From Euryarchaeota archaeon UBA495 (lineage in GTDB: Archaea > Thermoplasmatota > Poseidoniia > Poseidoniales > Poseidoniaceae), in assembly GCA_002496845.1 (NCBI GenBank), contig DALQ01000036.1, forward strand, positions 21,501-71,199: DNA of 49,699 nucleotides, given 5' to 3'. The translations under genes were made by a program, and so were the position numbers. A model generated the notes under the pieces. That model saw nothing but the letters and a program-made list of their open reading frames with translations, made no database searches and was not told the origin of the DNA. Shown piece by piece: positions 33,012 to 41,849 of the stretch. The stretch's first letter is position 1. Each line of letters begins with the position of its first letter.

Positions 33012-33890
33012 TCAGGCCCTGATTGAGGGTCCATACAACCGGTCGGGGAGGTCCACATGCGCCCGGTAGAGGACCTCATCGTCCACCCCGGCTTCACTGA
33101 GCTGCCGCGTGCGCTTTGGCACGGTCTTTGGCCCCAACACGGCGCCAGGGCGTGCGGGATCGTCCATGTGGTCCGTCTCGAGCATGAATCCCTGACGAGC
33201 CTCAGCCATCGTCTCAAGCAGCACAGGGAGCGCCCCTTTCCCACAAAGCACGCTCGGAATCAGGCCATGCGTGGCCGATGAACTGACGTCTGGAGGCGCG
33301 TAGTGGCGTACGATGCGATCGCGAGGGCAGCCCTCACGATCAGCCATCTCGGCGAGTTCAGGATACGTCGAGGCTTGCTCGCCTTCGACGTGAAGTTGCA
33401 ACGCGAAGCCCTCGCGCCCTGCACGACGCATCGTCCCCGCCAACAATTCGTTCGAGAGCTCCCATACGTCTTCGCTCACGGGCCAGTGAGGTCGACCGAC
33501 CTCGCCAACGGCGTGGGCCAACCCTTCGTCAATGAACGACACGGCCGCGTCAATGCTTGAGGTGTACGCCTCGATTGCACGTGCGCGACCGGCTTCCCCT
33601 TCGATGGACCACGCTTCAAACTGGTGAGCGAAGGCCGCCGGATGAGGACCGAGCACCACCCGAACGCCCAGCCCAACCGACGCACGGACCTCCTGGGCCA
33701 TCGACACGGTGTCGGCGTAGGCTGCACGGTGACCGGCTTCATCGATGGGCGGGGAGGCAAAATCCGGGCAGTGCACGAGCACCAAATCCGTGCCTCCAGC
33801 ACGAGCAAAATCCTGTGCTGCATCCAAACAACGGCCGTCGCGACGCAGGTGGAAATGGTCGTCCGTCACGGGACCTTGGTAGGCGGACAT
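33012..33890 (-). CDS. TatD-like metal-dependent hydrolase
   Basis: A 292-residue TIM-barrel amidohydrolase-like protein. The first metal motif is DDHFHL near residue 10. The core VVLGPHPAAFAHQFEAW follows, then VGEVGRPHW with a conserved Glu. LQLHVEGEQ carries the next His, IVRHYAPP another, and METDHMDDP style residues (here LETDHMDD) the final Asp. This is the order of TatD-family metal-dependent DNases/hydrolases. Archaeal members of this branch have not, to my knowledge, a firmly known substrate. The start ATG is two bases after the stop of the TBP-like gene, so they are probably one transcript. Length fits the family (about 260-290). Confidence 0.82.
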   Translation of the reverse strand: MSAYQGPVTDDHFHLRRDGRCLDAAQDFARAGGTDLVLVHCPDFASPPIDEAGHRAAYADTVSMAQEVRASVGLGVRVVLGPHPAAFAHQFEAWSIEGEAGRARAIEAYTSSIDAAVSFIDEGLAHAVGEVGRPHWPVSEDVWELSNELLAGTMRRAGREGFALQLHVEGEQASTYPELAEMADREGCPRDRIVRHYAPPDVSSSATHGLIPSVLCGKGALPVLLETMAEARQGFMLETDHMDDPARPGAVLGPKTVPKRTRQLSEAGVDDEVLYRAHVDLPDRLYGPSIRA

Positions 33891-33892
33891 CC

Positions 33893-34432
33893 TCAGGCCC
33901 CGCTGACGAAGGCTTGGCGGCTTTCGATCTGCGTTCGCCAGTGCACCGCGGCCATCGCCACCATGTTGGGGTGACGGGCTTCGGTGGCCACCGCCTTGCC
34001 GTTGCTCCAAAGATGAATGGTCAAGCCGTGTCGCTCGTCGTTGATGCAGACGCATCCAAGCCGCTCGTCCACTTCCCCTTGCCCAGCGCCAAGGTCACCG
34101 GCCAAACGGTGAATGTCCACCTCACGGCGGTATTGGAACGAGGCGATGATGGGTCCAAATTCCATGCTCAAGGACGCGTCTTCAACGCCCAATCGGAGAA
34201 GGATTTCCTTGGCTGCGGCTTGGGCTGCTTCCACACGGTGCGTGCCGTGCACGATGAGCCGACCCTCCACGTCCACGATGACCGTTGCCGAGGGGCGAGA
34301 CAACGCGATGATGACAAGGTCCCCCGCACGTACGCCTCCGAGGTCCGCTTCCACACGGGCTTGATCCACGGGGCTCGCGGGCACGAACCGAATGAGTCGG
34401 TTCTCCACGCGGACGTCGATTCCTTCGCTCAT
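33893..34432 (-). CDS. Divergent TBP-like protein
   Basis: A 179-residue protein with two degenerate repeats that resemble the TATA-binding-protein fold. The first repeat has LSRPSATVIVDVEGRLIVHG followed by THRVEAAQAAAKEILLRL. This matches TBP's strand pair 'P..T.LIF.SGK.V.TGAK' and the helix rich in Ala and Glu. The second begins PIIASFQYRREVDIHRLAG, close to TBP's IVASADLGREINLDAIA. Canonical archaeal TBP is about 180-190 residues, the same size, but the DNA-contacting phenylalanines and the PGLIYR motif are not evident. It may be a TBP paralogue with altered or lost DNA binding. It is tightly packed (1-2 base gaps) between an unknown gene and the TatD-like gene. Family assignment is by eye only. 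Confidence 0.5.
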   Translation of the reverse strand: MSEGIDVRVENRLIRFVPASPVDQARVEADLGGVRAGDLVIIALSRPSATVIVDVEGRLIVHGTHRVEAAQAAAKEILLRLGVEDASLSMEFGPIIASFQYRREVDIHRLAGDLGAGQGEVDERLGCVCINDERHGLTIHLWSNGKAVATEARHPNMVAMAAVHWRTQIESRQAFVSGA

Positions 34433-34433
34433 G

Positions 34434-35228
34434 TCAGGCCTCCTCTGATGATGCGAGGAGGTCGTCATATGAAACGATGACCTCAGGTGATGTGGACCGA
34501 TCAAGAGCGCCGAGCAGAGCATCAAGACGGGGTTCAACGAGCACGAGCAGCAGCGTTGAGCCGCCCCCGTCCCGCACCGCGGCCAACGCGCCTCGTGCAC
34601 GTGCAGCGAAACGGTCGTCGCGCGAGGTGCGCGTGGGCAAGGTTAGGTCAGCGTCCCACATGCTCCACCATGCTCGCGTGGCCACCTTGACCTCCGCCAT
34701 GCCGTCTTCGGGTCCTGAGGTCACGCCTTCTGCGGCGGCCGAGAGGGCTTTCTTCCAAGCACGACGGCTTCGGATTCTGCGCACCAAACGTCGCCAATCC
34801 GTTCGTTCTTTGGCCTCCAACGAAAGGTGATCGGACCACGCGTCGTCATCGAGGTTTGGCTCAAGGAAGAACACGGGGCGTCCGGCGCGTTGGGATTCAC
34901 GAAACAACCGAAGCGGCTCTGGGTCGGGGAAACGTCCGGTCAAGGGCCCCTCAATGCTGGTCAGAGCGTCGAGCAAATGCGCTTCATGCCCAATTCCAAA
35001 TCGAGCCGCTTCGAGGTTCACGCCAGGAGAGGCGCGTTCGTCCTCTTCCTCTTGCTTCCAAGCATCAGGAGCGCCCGCGTCGTCGAGCAGCGCCAATCCC
35101 TGCCATGCTTTTGGAGAAGGCCAGATGCTTCGCGGTAAGACGACGGTGGGAAAGGTCCCGTGCAGGAGGATGGTCCCCCCATCTGGGTCTTCCCACGTGG
35201 CCGTGGACCAGCCACGGGACGCGCCCAT
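34434..35228 (-). CDS. Hypothetical cytoplasmic protein (264 aa)
   Basis: Start ATG 35228 lies seven bases after the stop of the giant surface-protein gene, and its stop is one base before the TBP-like start, so it is translated within one operon. It has no signal peptide and no membrane helix. The middle contains PVFFLEPNLDDDAW and a basic helix (RRLVRRIRSRRAWKKAL). The end has TSRDDRFAARARGALAA followed by STLLLVLVEPRLDALL. The last pair is reminiscent of the ERDxxMA...VVGAGHxxGI pattern of TraB-family proteins, but the His/Gly residues are missing, so that is a weak guess. No confident function. Confidence 0.65.
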   Translation of the reverse strand: MGASRGWSTATWEDPDGGTILLHGTFPTVVLPRSIWPSPKAWQGLALLDDAGAPDAWKQEEEDERASPGVNLEAARFGIGHEAHLLDALTSIEGPLTGRFPDPEPLRLFRESQRAGRPVFFLEPNLDDDAWSDHLSLEAKERTDWRRLVRRIRSRRAWKKALSAAAEGVTSGPEDGMAEVKVATRAWWSMWDADLTLPTRTSRDDRFAARARGALAAVRDGGGSTLLLVLVEPRLDALLGALDRSTSPEVIVSYDDLLASSEEA

Positions 35229-35235
35229 ACCGGCT

Positions 35236-38200
35236 TCACTCCTGGCTGTTGACCCATTCAAGGAGCGACGGAATGTCCCACCCTTGGTCGAAGTAGCCCT
35301 GAATTTGCTCTTGGTTCCATTGCGGGAAGGTCTTCATCGCTTCAGCCATCTGAGGGCTGACGTCCGCTGCTGGAGCGCTGGACGGGAGGCTGACCACTTG
35401 CTTTTGGTCATCGTAGTCTTCGTACTCGTCCTCGTCGTCGTCGGGGTCAGAGCCGCCGCCACGGCGGAGGAGCACCATCACCAGGGTGGCCAGCACCGCG
35501 ACGACGCCCACCAAGCCCACAAGGAGAAGTGCCATCGCGCCGTCTTGGCCGCTGTCGCTTTGCACCTTGACGTTGATGAGACCGCCCGCGGTGTCGCTTC
35601 CGTTGTAGAGCAATTCACCGGTGACGTCGTCGTAGATGAGGTAATACAAGCCCGTGGTAGGGGTCAGGAAGGACTCGAGGGTGATCGATTCCCATGCCGT
35701 TGCACCCACCGCAAGTTCTTGCGAGGTGTGCACGGTTTCACGGGAGGCAACGCCGTCGTAGACACCCATGACACGGAGGTCCACCGTACCCGCAAGGCTT
35801 CCCGTGTTCTGGAGGTACACTTCGAGGTTCATCTGCTGACCGACCTCAGGTTGGGCGGGGTCGAATCGGACGGTCCCAATGCCAAACACCGCTTCCTCAT
35901 TGATCAGGTTGTACTGCGACGTCGCCTCGTCAGAGTTGCCGTTGATGGGAACCACGTTGCCTTCGGAGGTCGGACCGCCGCCAAGGATGGAAGATCCTGC
36001 AGAATCGGTGCCGTAGACCCAGAAGATGACGCGGACGCCGGCCATCTGGGTGGCCGATGGTTCTACGGGGTCGGGCCACAGGTCGATGCAATCCACCGAA
36101 GCGTAGTACTCACCGACACCCTTGACGAGGTTGACCTGCGTCGAGAGCGGCCCAGCACCGAAGGCTTGGCCGTAGACGGGCCACGTCAGGCCCGTGCTTG
36201 GGTCCGAGTAGAACTGCCAGCGAATCTCGACTTCGTCTTGCAGGAGCTTCTCGGGCTCCTCGATGGTCACGACCGCATCCACGCAGTGCAGGACCGACGA
36301 GGGCAATTCTTCGCCGAGGGCATCTTCGGTGCCTCCCTTGGTCAATTCCCAGCTGTTGCTGGCGACCTTGGGGGCATTGAAGTCCACCTTGAGGGTGAAC
36401 TCCGCGCAACCGTAGCCGTCGAAATCACCGCAATAGGCGTCGGTGACGTCGTTTGCGCCGGTTGGCAGGTTGATCAAACGGAAGGTGTACACGAATTCGT
36501 TGGTCACCGGGGGCGCGGTGATGTTGAAGTCAAACATGCCACCGGTGAAGGTCTCTGTCCACACTTCGCCTGCGAAGGGGATGTAGTCCTTCCCCGGTTC
36601 AGTGACCTTGGCTGCAGCCTGACGCGTGATTTCCATCGTGAGGGGGATCTCGGGTTGGATGGACACACCGTTGCTCAGGCCAGACACGTAGGCGTAGCGG
36701 CCTTCGAATCGGATGGTGTCACCCGGCCCAACGAAACCGACCTGAACGTCACCAGTCACGGGTTCTGTCTGGTCCGAAATGTAGGGGATCTCCATGATGC
36801 CCGCGTTCAGGTCGGCCCTGAAGTCAAGGCGAACGCCGTCAGCGTACATCCAATCTTGAAGGTGGCCGGACAATCCGAGGTAATTCTGCACCACGTTGTC
36901 AAAGTCCTGAACGCTGACCTTCGGGGTGCTGGCCCCAATGTGGCCGGGAATGCCCCACGCCAAGCGAACGGGCAAATCCAGGTAGAAGTTGTTCTCGAAG
37001 GGGTCGACGATGGCGCCGCCGTCCATGCGGCGGAGGCTGGGTGACAACTCGTCGTCGTCCACGATGGTCAGGTAAGGCGAGGTGGTCCATGCGGTACCGT
37101 TCCGTGGATGGTAGGTCACCACCATGTCCTCGGATGAGGCACCGTCAAGGTTCACGCGGATGGTGTCAAGATCACGCCATCCGTTGCCGTCTTGTGCTTC
37201 GACAATGACGTGGTAGGTGTTGCCGGCGTAGACGGTCTTGTTCTGGAGGCCTTGGTAGCCTGGGTCCGTGGAGCGGAGGAAGCGCAAACCGTCGGCGTCC
37301 TCGATGTAGACGTTGTTGATGACCGGGGTAGAGGAACTCATCGACACGTAGGTGATGTAATCGTTCTCGAACCCGGCTGAACCGCCGTCGATGGAGTTGC
37401 CTGCGAGGTCGAAACCTTCGATCCAAACGCTGACCTTGCCGACTGGGTCACGACCGAGGTTGGCTTGGTCGTTGAACTGCGCCATGTACGACGCGTTCGG
37501 AGCACCACCGTCGCTGTTCAGGGTCACCATGGTGTACTCCTGTGGGTCGGCTTCGCCGTCCCCGTCGGTGTCGTGCTCGTATTCCACCCAAAGGTGCATG
37601 GTCATGGTTTCAGGAGGCGAGGGCAAGTCCTGCGCGATGAGGCGCATCTGCTGGTTGGCCGAAGGAATCACCCACGTGTCGTCGTAGACGCGGCGCCAAT
37701 TCTCGGGCAAATCCGCCCCTCCGAGGAAGACCGACATCGAAAGGAGGTTCGGCTCGTAGGTGTCGATGGAGAGGTTGAACGGCACGGCACAGTCGTCGTC
37801 GGGCCGGTACTCCGCAGCTGGACACAGCGTATCTCCGCCTTCGTATCCGACCATTCGGACGCGAAGGACTTCGTCGCCAGCGGCACCGAGGCCAAGGTCG
37901 ATCGGCCATGCGATGTCGCCACCAATGGGTCCGCTGATGTTGTCGATCTCGGTCCATCCAAGGGTGATGTTGCCGTCGATGTTGTCGATGGTCTGCTGCT
38001 CAAGCACCAGGTTGTAGGTGGACGGGTCTGGGGCCACGTCGAGGTCTTGGAGGCGAACGCTGAGATCGATGGTCATGTAGCGCGTGGACACGGCATCGTC
38101 GAGGTCTTGCACCTCGTCGTTGGCGTTCAGCACCTGCATGCTGAGGAGGCCTGCGTCGTTCTCGATGGCGTTGCCTTCTGTGGGATCAAAGAGCACTGCA

Positions 38201-41076
38201 GCGGGAAGCCCGTCGACGCCGTTGGCGCCGACAGAAAAGGCGTACGCTCGCACCGTTTCCGCGTCTTCCCACGTCGGGTTGATGCGGAAGCGCCAGGTGA
38301 TGTCCTTGCCCACGGGGCTGGTCATGTCGACCACCGTGGAGGTCTCAAGGGTGAGGTAGTTGCCGGGGTCGGCACGCTTCTCGAAGCCGGTCACTTCTGA
38401 CCACGCCACTTCCACCGAACCGGTGGCGGATTCAATCAAGAGCACCGCTTCAGCGAGGGTGGTGCCTGTTGCACCGTCAACGGCGTGGGTGGTGGTCACT
38501 TCGTAGATGTCGCCGGAGGGGTAGAGACCCACCGGGTTGCCCGTCACGGTCATGGTGCTGTCATAGCCCGCGGCCGTGGTGATGCTCAGGTCCGCAAACC
38601 GGACCGCTCCACCGTTGCTGGTGTGGACCGCAAACGGAATGTCCGCCGTGCCCGTGCCTTGAGCCAGCGCCACACCTTGGTTCAACTCACGGTCAAACCC
38701 GTCGTTTTCGTCAAAGGTGCGCTCCCAATCGTACAGGATGTCGAGGTCGCGGACCACAAGCGAAGCGCCTGTGGAGGCGTTGAGGCTCTCCAATTCAAAT
38801 CGGAAGGAGACCCACTGGTTTCCGTAATCGTCTTCGAACGCAAAGGGCACTTGCGGGTTGGAAAGCAGGCTGTTGATGGCGTCTGCAAGCCCGAGCGGAG
38901 TGCCGCCGATCTCAAGCATGATGCGGCTCGCGTTTGGCATCGGACCGAGGTCTTCGGTCAAACCGCCAACGGAGAGGCTGAGGTCGAAGCCCTCACCTTG
39001 GTCGGTGGTCGAATAGATGGTGTTCTGATCAAACACGATGTCGGCTGCCGTGACGGTCGCGCCGTACGGCAACACAAAGCCGCCACCGACCGCTTGTGCA
39101 GCCAAATTCAGCGTCATGACCTTGCTGTCCACGCCGGTGTGCACATCGCCGACCTTGGCGTTGTAGAACATCGTCTGCCGCCCGAGGGCACCAAAGCCGG
39201 GCTGGTCGAAGCCCCAGTCAATGTCACCGTCGTTGGCGATGTCCACGCGCACGTTGTTTGCATGGTGGCCAAAACGAAGGTCAAACCAGATCTCAGAGAC
39301 CCGGCAATCGAAGAAATTGTTCGCCGGGTCGAAGTTGAAGCCCACCAAGGCCTCGAACCCGAACATTGGCTGACTCAGCTCGTTCCACTGTCCCACGACA
39401 ACGGATTCGGGGAGTTCCAATTCAGGCGTGGAAAGTTGGATGTCGGGCGATTCGGAACAATCGCGGTTCACCGTCGGCATGACCGCCGTGATGGGATGCT
39501 CGAAGTTGATGCGCTCAATGGCTGGCGTGAAACCAGTGTCAACGAGCGTGGGTTGGTATGCGTAGGGGCCGGCCTGGGAATTCCAGGCACCGCCGTAAAT
39601 TTCCGGATTGGAGAGGTCCGTTTGATTGAATCCTGTGCCAATGCGGGTTCCAATGTTGAAGCCGTGCAGGACGGCGGTGGACAACCGATCTGGTCCAGAG
39701 TCGTAATTGAACACGAAGTCAAGCGACTTGTGCACGTTCGCGTCAATGTCCCACAGTTCGATGATGTCGCCGGTCAAGCCAGACATGGGGTTGCCGTTGA
39801 GGTCGTTGACAAGCACCCCGGTTTGGGTGTTGTAGACGTCGACGGTGAGGGTCCCTGTTTCCGTGGTTTCCGCTTCCATGTTCAGCAGACCGTACCCGTT
39901 GGGTTGAGGGTCGCCCCCGTTCACAGAGGGCAAGAAGCCTCGAACCTTCATCCAGCCGTTCACGGGCAAAAGTTGGCCCAAGCGCACGTTGTCGATGTAC
40001 CAGCCGGGCATGGTGTAGTTGGTTGGCGTGTTGCCGTTGCCACCGTTGATGTTGTGTTCCATCACGAAGCGAAGTTGAACCCACTGGCCCACGTAGTCCG
40101 ACAGATCGATGGCGATGTCCGACCAACCGCTTGGGTTGTTGGTCGTGACCGAGGTCCCACCAAGGGCCGACTGGCTGCTGCCAACGCCCTGGCAACCGCT
40201 CTGGATTTGACCTTGGTTGTTTCCTTTGGTGTACAAGCCGTTGCCAAAGCCGATGTTGCTGGAGTTGGCTTGGTCGATGGAGATGTAATCGAAGCCGTTG
40301 GGGCCGCTGGTGTCGGGCGGGAAGAATTCGTCGTTCCGCTCTCGGATTTCGATGTAAGCACAGTCGCGGTAATACTTCTGAGCGCCGCTCATGCCTTGCT
40401 CAAGGTAGTTCAACGCGTGGAAGGACGAGAACCGGAAGGTGGTACCGCCAAGGGCCGGGTCGACGAAGATGGCGGGAGAGAGGAGTTTGCTGTCGAAGTC
40501 GTTGCCGTTGTTGTCGTCGCGGTAATCGTCGTCAAAGGGATTGGTCCCCCAGCACATTTCTCCAGACTTGCAGCCTGCGGGCAGGATGCCCAACGACGTT
40601 GAAACGCTGCCGTGGCTCCACGACATCGGACTCATGGGCGGCTGAGTGCCGTCGGTGAAGTTCTTGGTCGTGCCCTCAAAGTCGCTCAGGAAACCGTTGG
40701 ACGTCAAACGGACCGGGGTCGCTGAGGAACCTTCCTCAAACTGGAAGGAGGATTTGGCAGAAAAGGAGGTCAACTGTCCGTTGGCGTCGGGGCTCCAGGT
40801 CTTCGGGAGGGTCTCGGTGTCGATCCTCACGAAGGCGTCGTGTTCCGCCATGGCCGTTCCAACGGTCATGGAAGCCGACGTCACCGTCTCGCCCACGGGG
40901 AGCGTCACGGATGCGTCATCAAGGTCCATCCACGTCGCAGCATCACGAACATCGACGGTCGCTTCGGCGTCGCCTCCGGTGAAGGAGGTGACGCTGATGG
41001 AAGAGGCGAGCGGCACAAGGAGAAGCATCGCCATCATCAGCAAGGCTGGCAGGCGACGGGGGGCATTTGCATTCAT
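35236..41076 (-). CDS. Giant secreted, membrane-anchored surface protein (1946 aa)
   Basis: Starts MNANAPRRLPALLMMAMLLL, a signal peptide ending near PLASSIS. The body is almost entirely beta-rich. A jelly-roll/MAM-like domain lies near residues 180-400, ending WSDIAIDLSDYVGQWVQLRF and MPGWYIDNVRLG. Several repeated Ig-like or galactose-binding-like segments follow, and a CARDB-like domain (VRFDPAQPEVGQQMNLEVYL) precedes the membrane. One helix (ALLLVGLVGVVAVLATLVMVLL) is followed by an acidic stretch (DPDDDEDEYEDYDD) and a compact tail FPQWNQEQIQGYFDQGWDIP. No protease or hydrolase motif is seen. It is probably an adhesin or substrate-binding surface protein. It is downstream of the ThiI-like gene on the same strand. 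Confidence 0.88.
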   Translation of the reverse strand: MNANAPRRLPALLMMAMLLLVPLASSISVTSFTGGDAEATVDVRDAATWMDLDDASVTLPVGETVTSASMTVGTAMAEHDAFVRIDTETLPKTWSPDANGQLTSFSAKSSFQFEEGSSATPVRLTSNGFLSDFEGTTKNFTDGTQPPMSPMSWSHGSVSTSLGILPAGCKSGEMCWGTNPFDDDYRDDNNGNDFDSKLLSPAIFVDPALGGTTFRFSSFHALNYLEQGMSGAQKYYRDCAYIEIRERNDEFFPPDTSGPNGFDYISIDQANSSNIGFGNGLYTKGNNQGQIQSGCQGVGSSQSALGGTSVTTNNPSGWSDIAIDLSDYVGQWVQLRFVMEHNINGGNGNTPTNYTMPGWYIDNVRLGQLLPVNGWMKVRGFLPSVNGGDPQPNGYGLLNMEAETTETGTLTVDVYNTQTGVLVNDLNGNPMSGLTGDIIELWDIDANVHKSLDFVFNYDSGPDRLSTAVLHGFNIGTRIGTGFNQTDLSNPEIYGGAWNSQAGPYAYQPTLVDTGFTPAIERINFEHPITAVMPTVNRDCSESPDIQLSTPELELPESVVVGQWNELSQPMFGFEALVGFNFDPANNFFDCRVSEIWFDLRFGHHANNVRVDIANDGDIDWGFDQPGFGALGRQTMFYNAKVGDVHTGVDSKVMTLNLAAQAVGGGFVLPYGATVTAADIVFDQNTIYSTTDQGEGFDLSLSVGGLTEDLGPMPNASRIMLEIGGTPLGLADAINSLLSNPQVPFAFEDDYGNQWVSFRFELESLNASTGASLVVRDLDILYDWERTFDENDGFDRELNQGVALAQGTGTADIPFAVHTSNGGAVRFADLSITTAAGYDSTMTVTGNPVGLYPSGDIYEVTTTHAVDGATGTTLAEAVLLIESATGSVEVAWSEVTGFEKRADPGNYLTLETSTVVDMTSPVGKDITWRFRINPTWEDAETVRAYAFSVGANGVDGLPAAVLFDPTEGNAIENDAGLLSMQVLNANDEVQDLDDAVSTRYMTIDLSVRLQDLDVAPDPSTYNLVLEQQTIDNIDGNITLGWTEIDNISGPIGGDIAWPIDLGLGAAGDEVLRVRMVGYEGGDTLCPAAEYRPDDDCAVPFNLSIDTYEPNLLSMSVFLGGADLPENWRRVYDDTWVIPSANQQMRLIAQDLPSPPETMTMHLWVEYEHDTDGDGEADPQEYTMVTLNSDGGAPNASYMAQFNDQANLGRDPVGKVSVWIEGFDLAGNSIDGGSAGFENDYITYVSMSSSTPVINNVYIEDADGLRFLRSTDPGYQGLQNKTVYAGNTYHVIVEAQDGNGWRDLDTIRVNLDGASSEDMVVTYHPRNGTAWTTSPYLTIVDDDELSPSLRRMDGGAIVDPFENNFYLDLPVRLAWGIPGHIGASTPKVSVQDFDNVVQNYLGLSGHLQDWMYADGVRLDFRADLNAGIMEIPYISDQTEPVTGDVQVGFVGPGDTIRFEGRYAYVSGLSNGVSIQPEIPLTMEITRQAAAKVTEPGKDYIPFAGEVWTETFTGGMFDFNITAPPVTNEFVYTFRLINLPTGANDVTDAYCGDFDGYGCAEFTLKVDFNAPKVASNSWELTKGGTEDALGEELPSSVLHCVDAVVTIEEPEKLLQDEVEIRWQFYSDPSTGLTWPVYGQAFGAGPLSTQVNLVKGVGEYYASVDCIDLWPDPVEPSATQMAGVRVIFWVYGTDSAGSSILGGGPTSEGNVVPINGNSDEATSQYNLINEEAVFGIGTVRFDPAQPEVGQQMNLEVYLQNTGSLAGTVDLRVMGVYDGVASRETVHTSQELAVGATAWESITLESFLTPTTGLYYLIYDDVTGELLYNGSDTAGGLINVKVQSDSGQDGAMALLLVGLVGVVAVLATLVMVLLRRGGGSDPDDDEDEYEDYDDQKQVVSLPSSAPAADVSPQMAEAMKTFPQWNQEQIQGYFDQGWDIPSLLEWVNSQE

Positions 41077-41113
41077 GGCGACACCGACGACTTCCGCGAC
41101 GCCAAGCCTCCCT

Positions 41114-41141
41114 AAAAGAATCCCCGTGGGGGTGCTCTTTT
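41114..41141. terminator. Hairpin between the ThiI-like gene and the giant surface-protein gene
   Basis: The + strand reads AAAAGA-at-CCCC-gt-GGGG-(gtgc)-TCTTTT, an interrupted inverted repeat with a GC core and A/T flanks. On the minus strand it lies just after the ThiI-like stop (41147) and before the giant gene's ATG (41076). It ends with CTTTT, so it may reduce read-through of the first gene or form a leader hairpin for the second. Confidence 0.35.
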
Positions 41142-41146
41142 CTGCC

Positions 41147-41818
41147 TCAGAGGGACACGGTGGTACGAGAGGCCCACGCCTGCATCGCAAGCGCCTCCAA
41201 ACCACCCACGCGGGCCTCGCTTCGCTCCAACCACTCGCGGTTGCCCACGGTGGTCGTGTGCTTTGGGCCCAACGCGTCGCACACCTCGGGTCCAATGCTC
41301 AACTCATACGTGCCCAAAGCGCGAGCCATGTCGGTGATGGCGGACTTGTCGAACCCGAGCAGAGGGCGCAGCACACCAAGGTCGGTGACCTCCTCAACGG
41401 CGCCGAGGTTCCCCAGCGTTTGGCTGGACACCTGCCCAAGGTTTTCACCGGTCAGAAGATGCGTCGCTCCGACTTCCTTCGCCCGGTAGGTGGCGATGGT
41501 GTTGAACACACGCTTCATGTGAATGAAATATTCAGAATGGCACCACGGTTCGGTGAATTTCGCCATGATCTCCGCAACCGGCACGACCACCAACGTTCGG
41601 TCCAGATGACCGCACATTTTCTCACCGAAAGCGCCCTGCATGCCCACAAAGTGGCGCAAACTGGCCACGGTTCGCTCTTGTGCTTCTGGACCGGTCACCG
41701 GTTCCATGCTGAAGTGAAGAGGGTACAGGTCCCACCCGATGCGCATGGCCCTCGCAGCAGCAACAGGGGAATCGATGCCGCCGGACATCAAACCGACGCA
41801 AACCCCCATGTCCTCCAA
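41147..41818 (-). CDS. ThiI-like PP-loop protein (tRNA 4-thiouridine sulfurtransferase domain, standalone)
   Basis: A 223-residue ATP pyrophosphatase. The PP-loop LMSGGIDSPVAAARAM is the ThiI signature for adenylating its target. It is followed by LYPLHFSMEP and the ThiI-type segment HLLTGENLGQVSSQTLGNL. In full-length ThiI (about 380-480 residues) this domain is preceded by ferredoxin-like and THUMP domains that bind tRNA; those are missing here, and the upstream DNA is read divergently by the thioesterase. The protein may work with a separate THUMP protein, or thiolate another substrate. The ATG at 41818 is the only good start; ATG 41806 (MGVCVGLMSGG) is close. It is divergent from the thioesterase with a 31-base gap. 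Confidence 0.87.
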   Translation of the reverse strand: MEDMGVCVGLMSGGIDSPVAAARAMRIGWDLYPLHFSMEPVTGPEAQERTVASLRHFVGMQGAFGEKMCGHLDRTLVVVPVAEIMAKFTEPWCHSEYFIHMKRVFNTIATYRAKEVGATHLLTGENLGQVSSQTLGNLGAVEEVTDLGVLRPLLGFDKSAITDMARALGTYELSIGPEVCDALGPKHTTTVGNREWLERSEARVGGLEALAMQAWASRTTVSL

Positions 41819-41849
41819 GGCGGGGAAGTCACGTCAAGAGGCTTCCCCG

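Noticed and set aside
34954..37044. Long open frame on the + strand (about 700 codons)
   Set aside because: Antisense to the giant surface protein, whose signal peptide, domain pattern and membrane anchor are coherent; the + frame has no recognisable motif and arises from GC-rich codon use.
38485..40602. Second long + strand frame (about 700 codons)
   Set aside because: Also antisense to the giant surface protein; His/Val/Gly-rich composition typical of a shadow frame.
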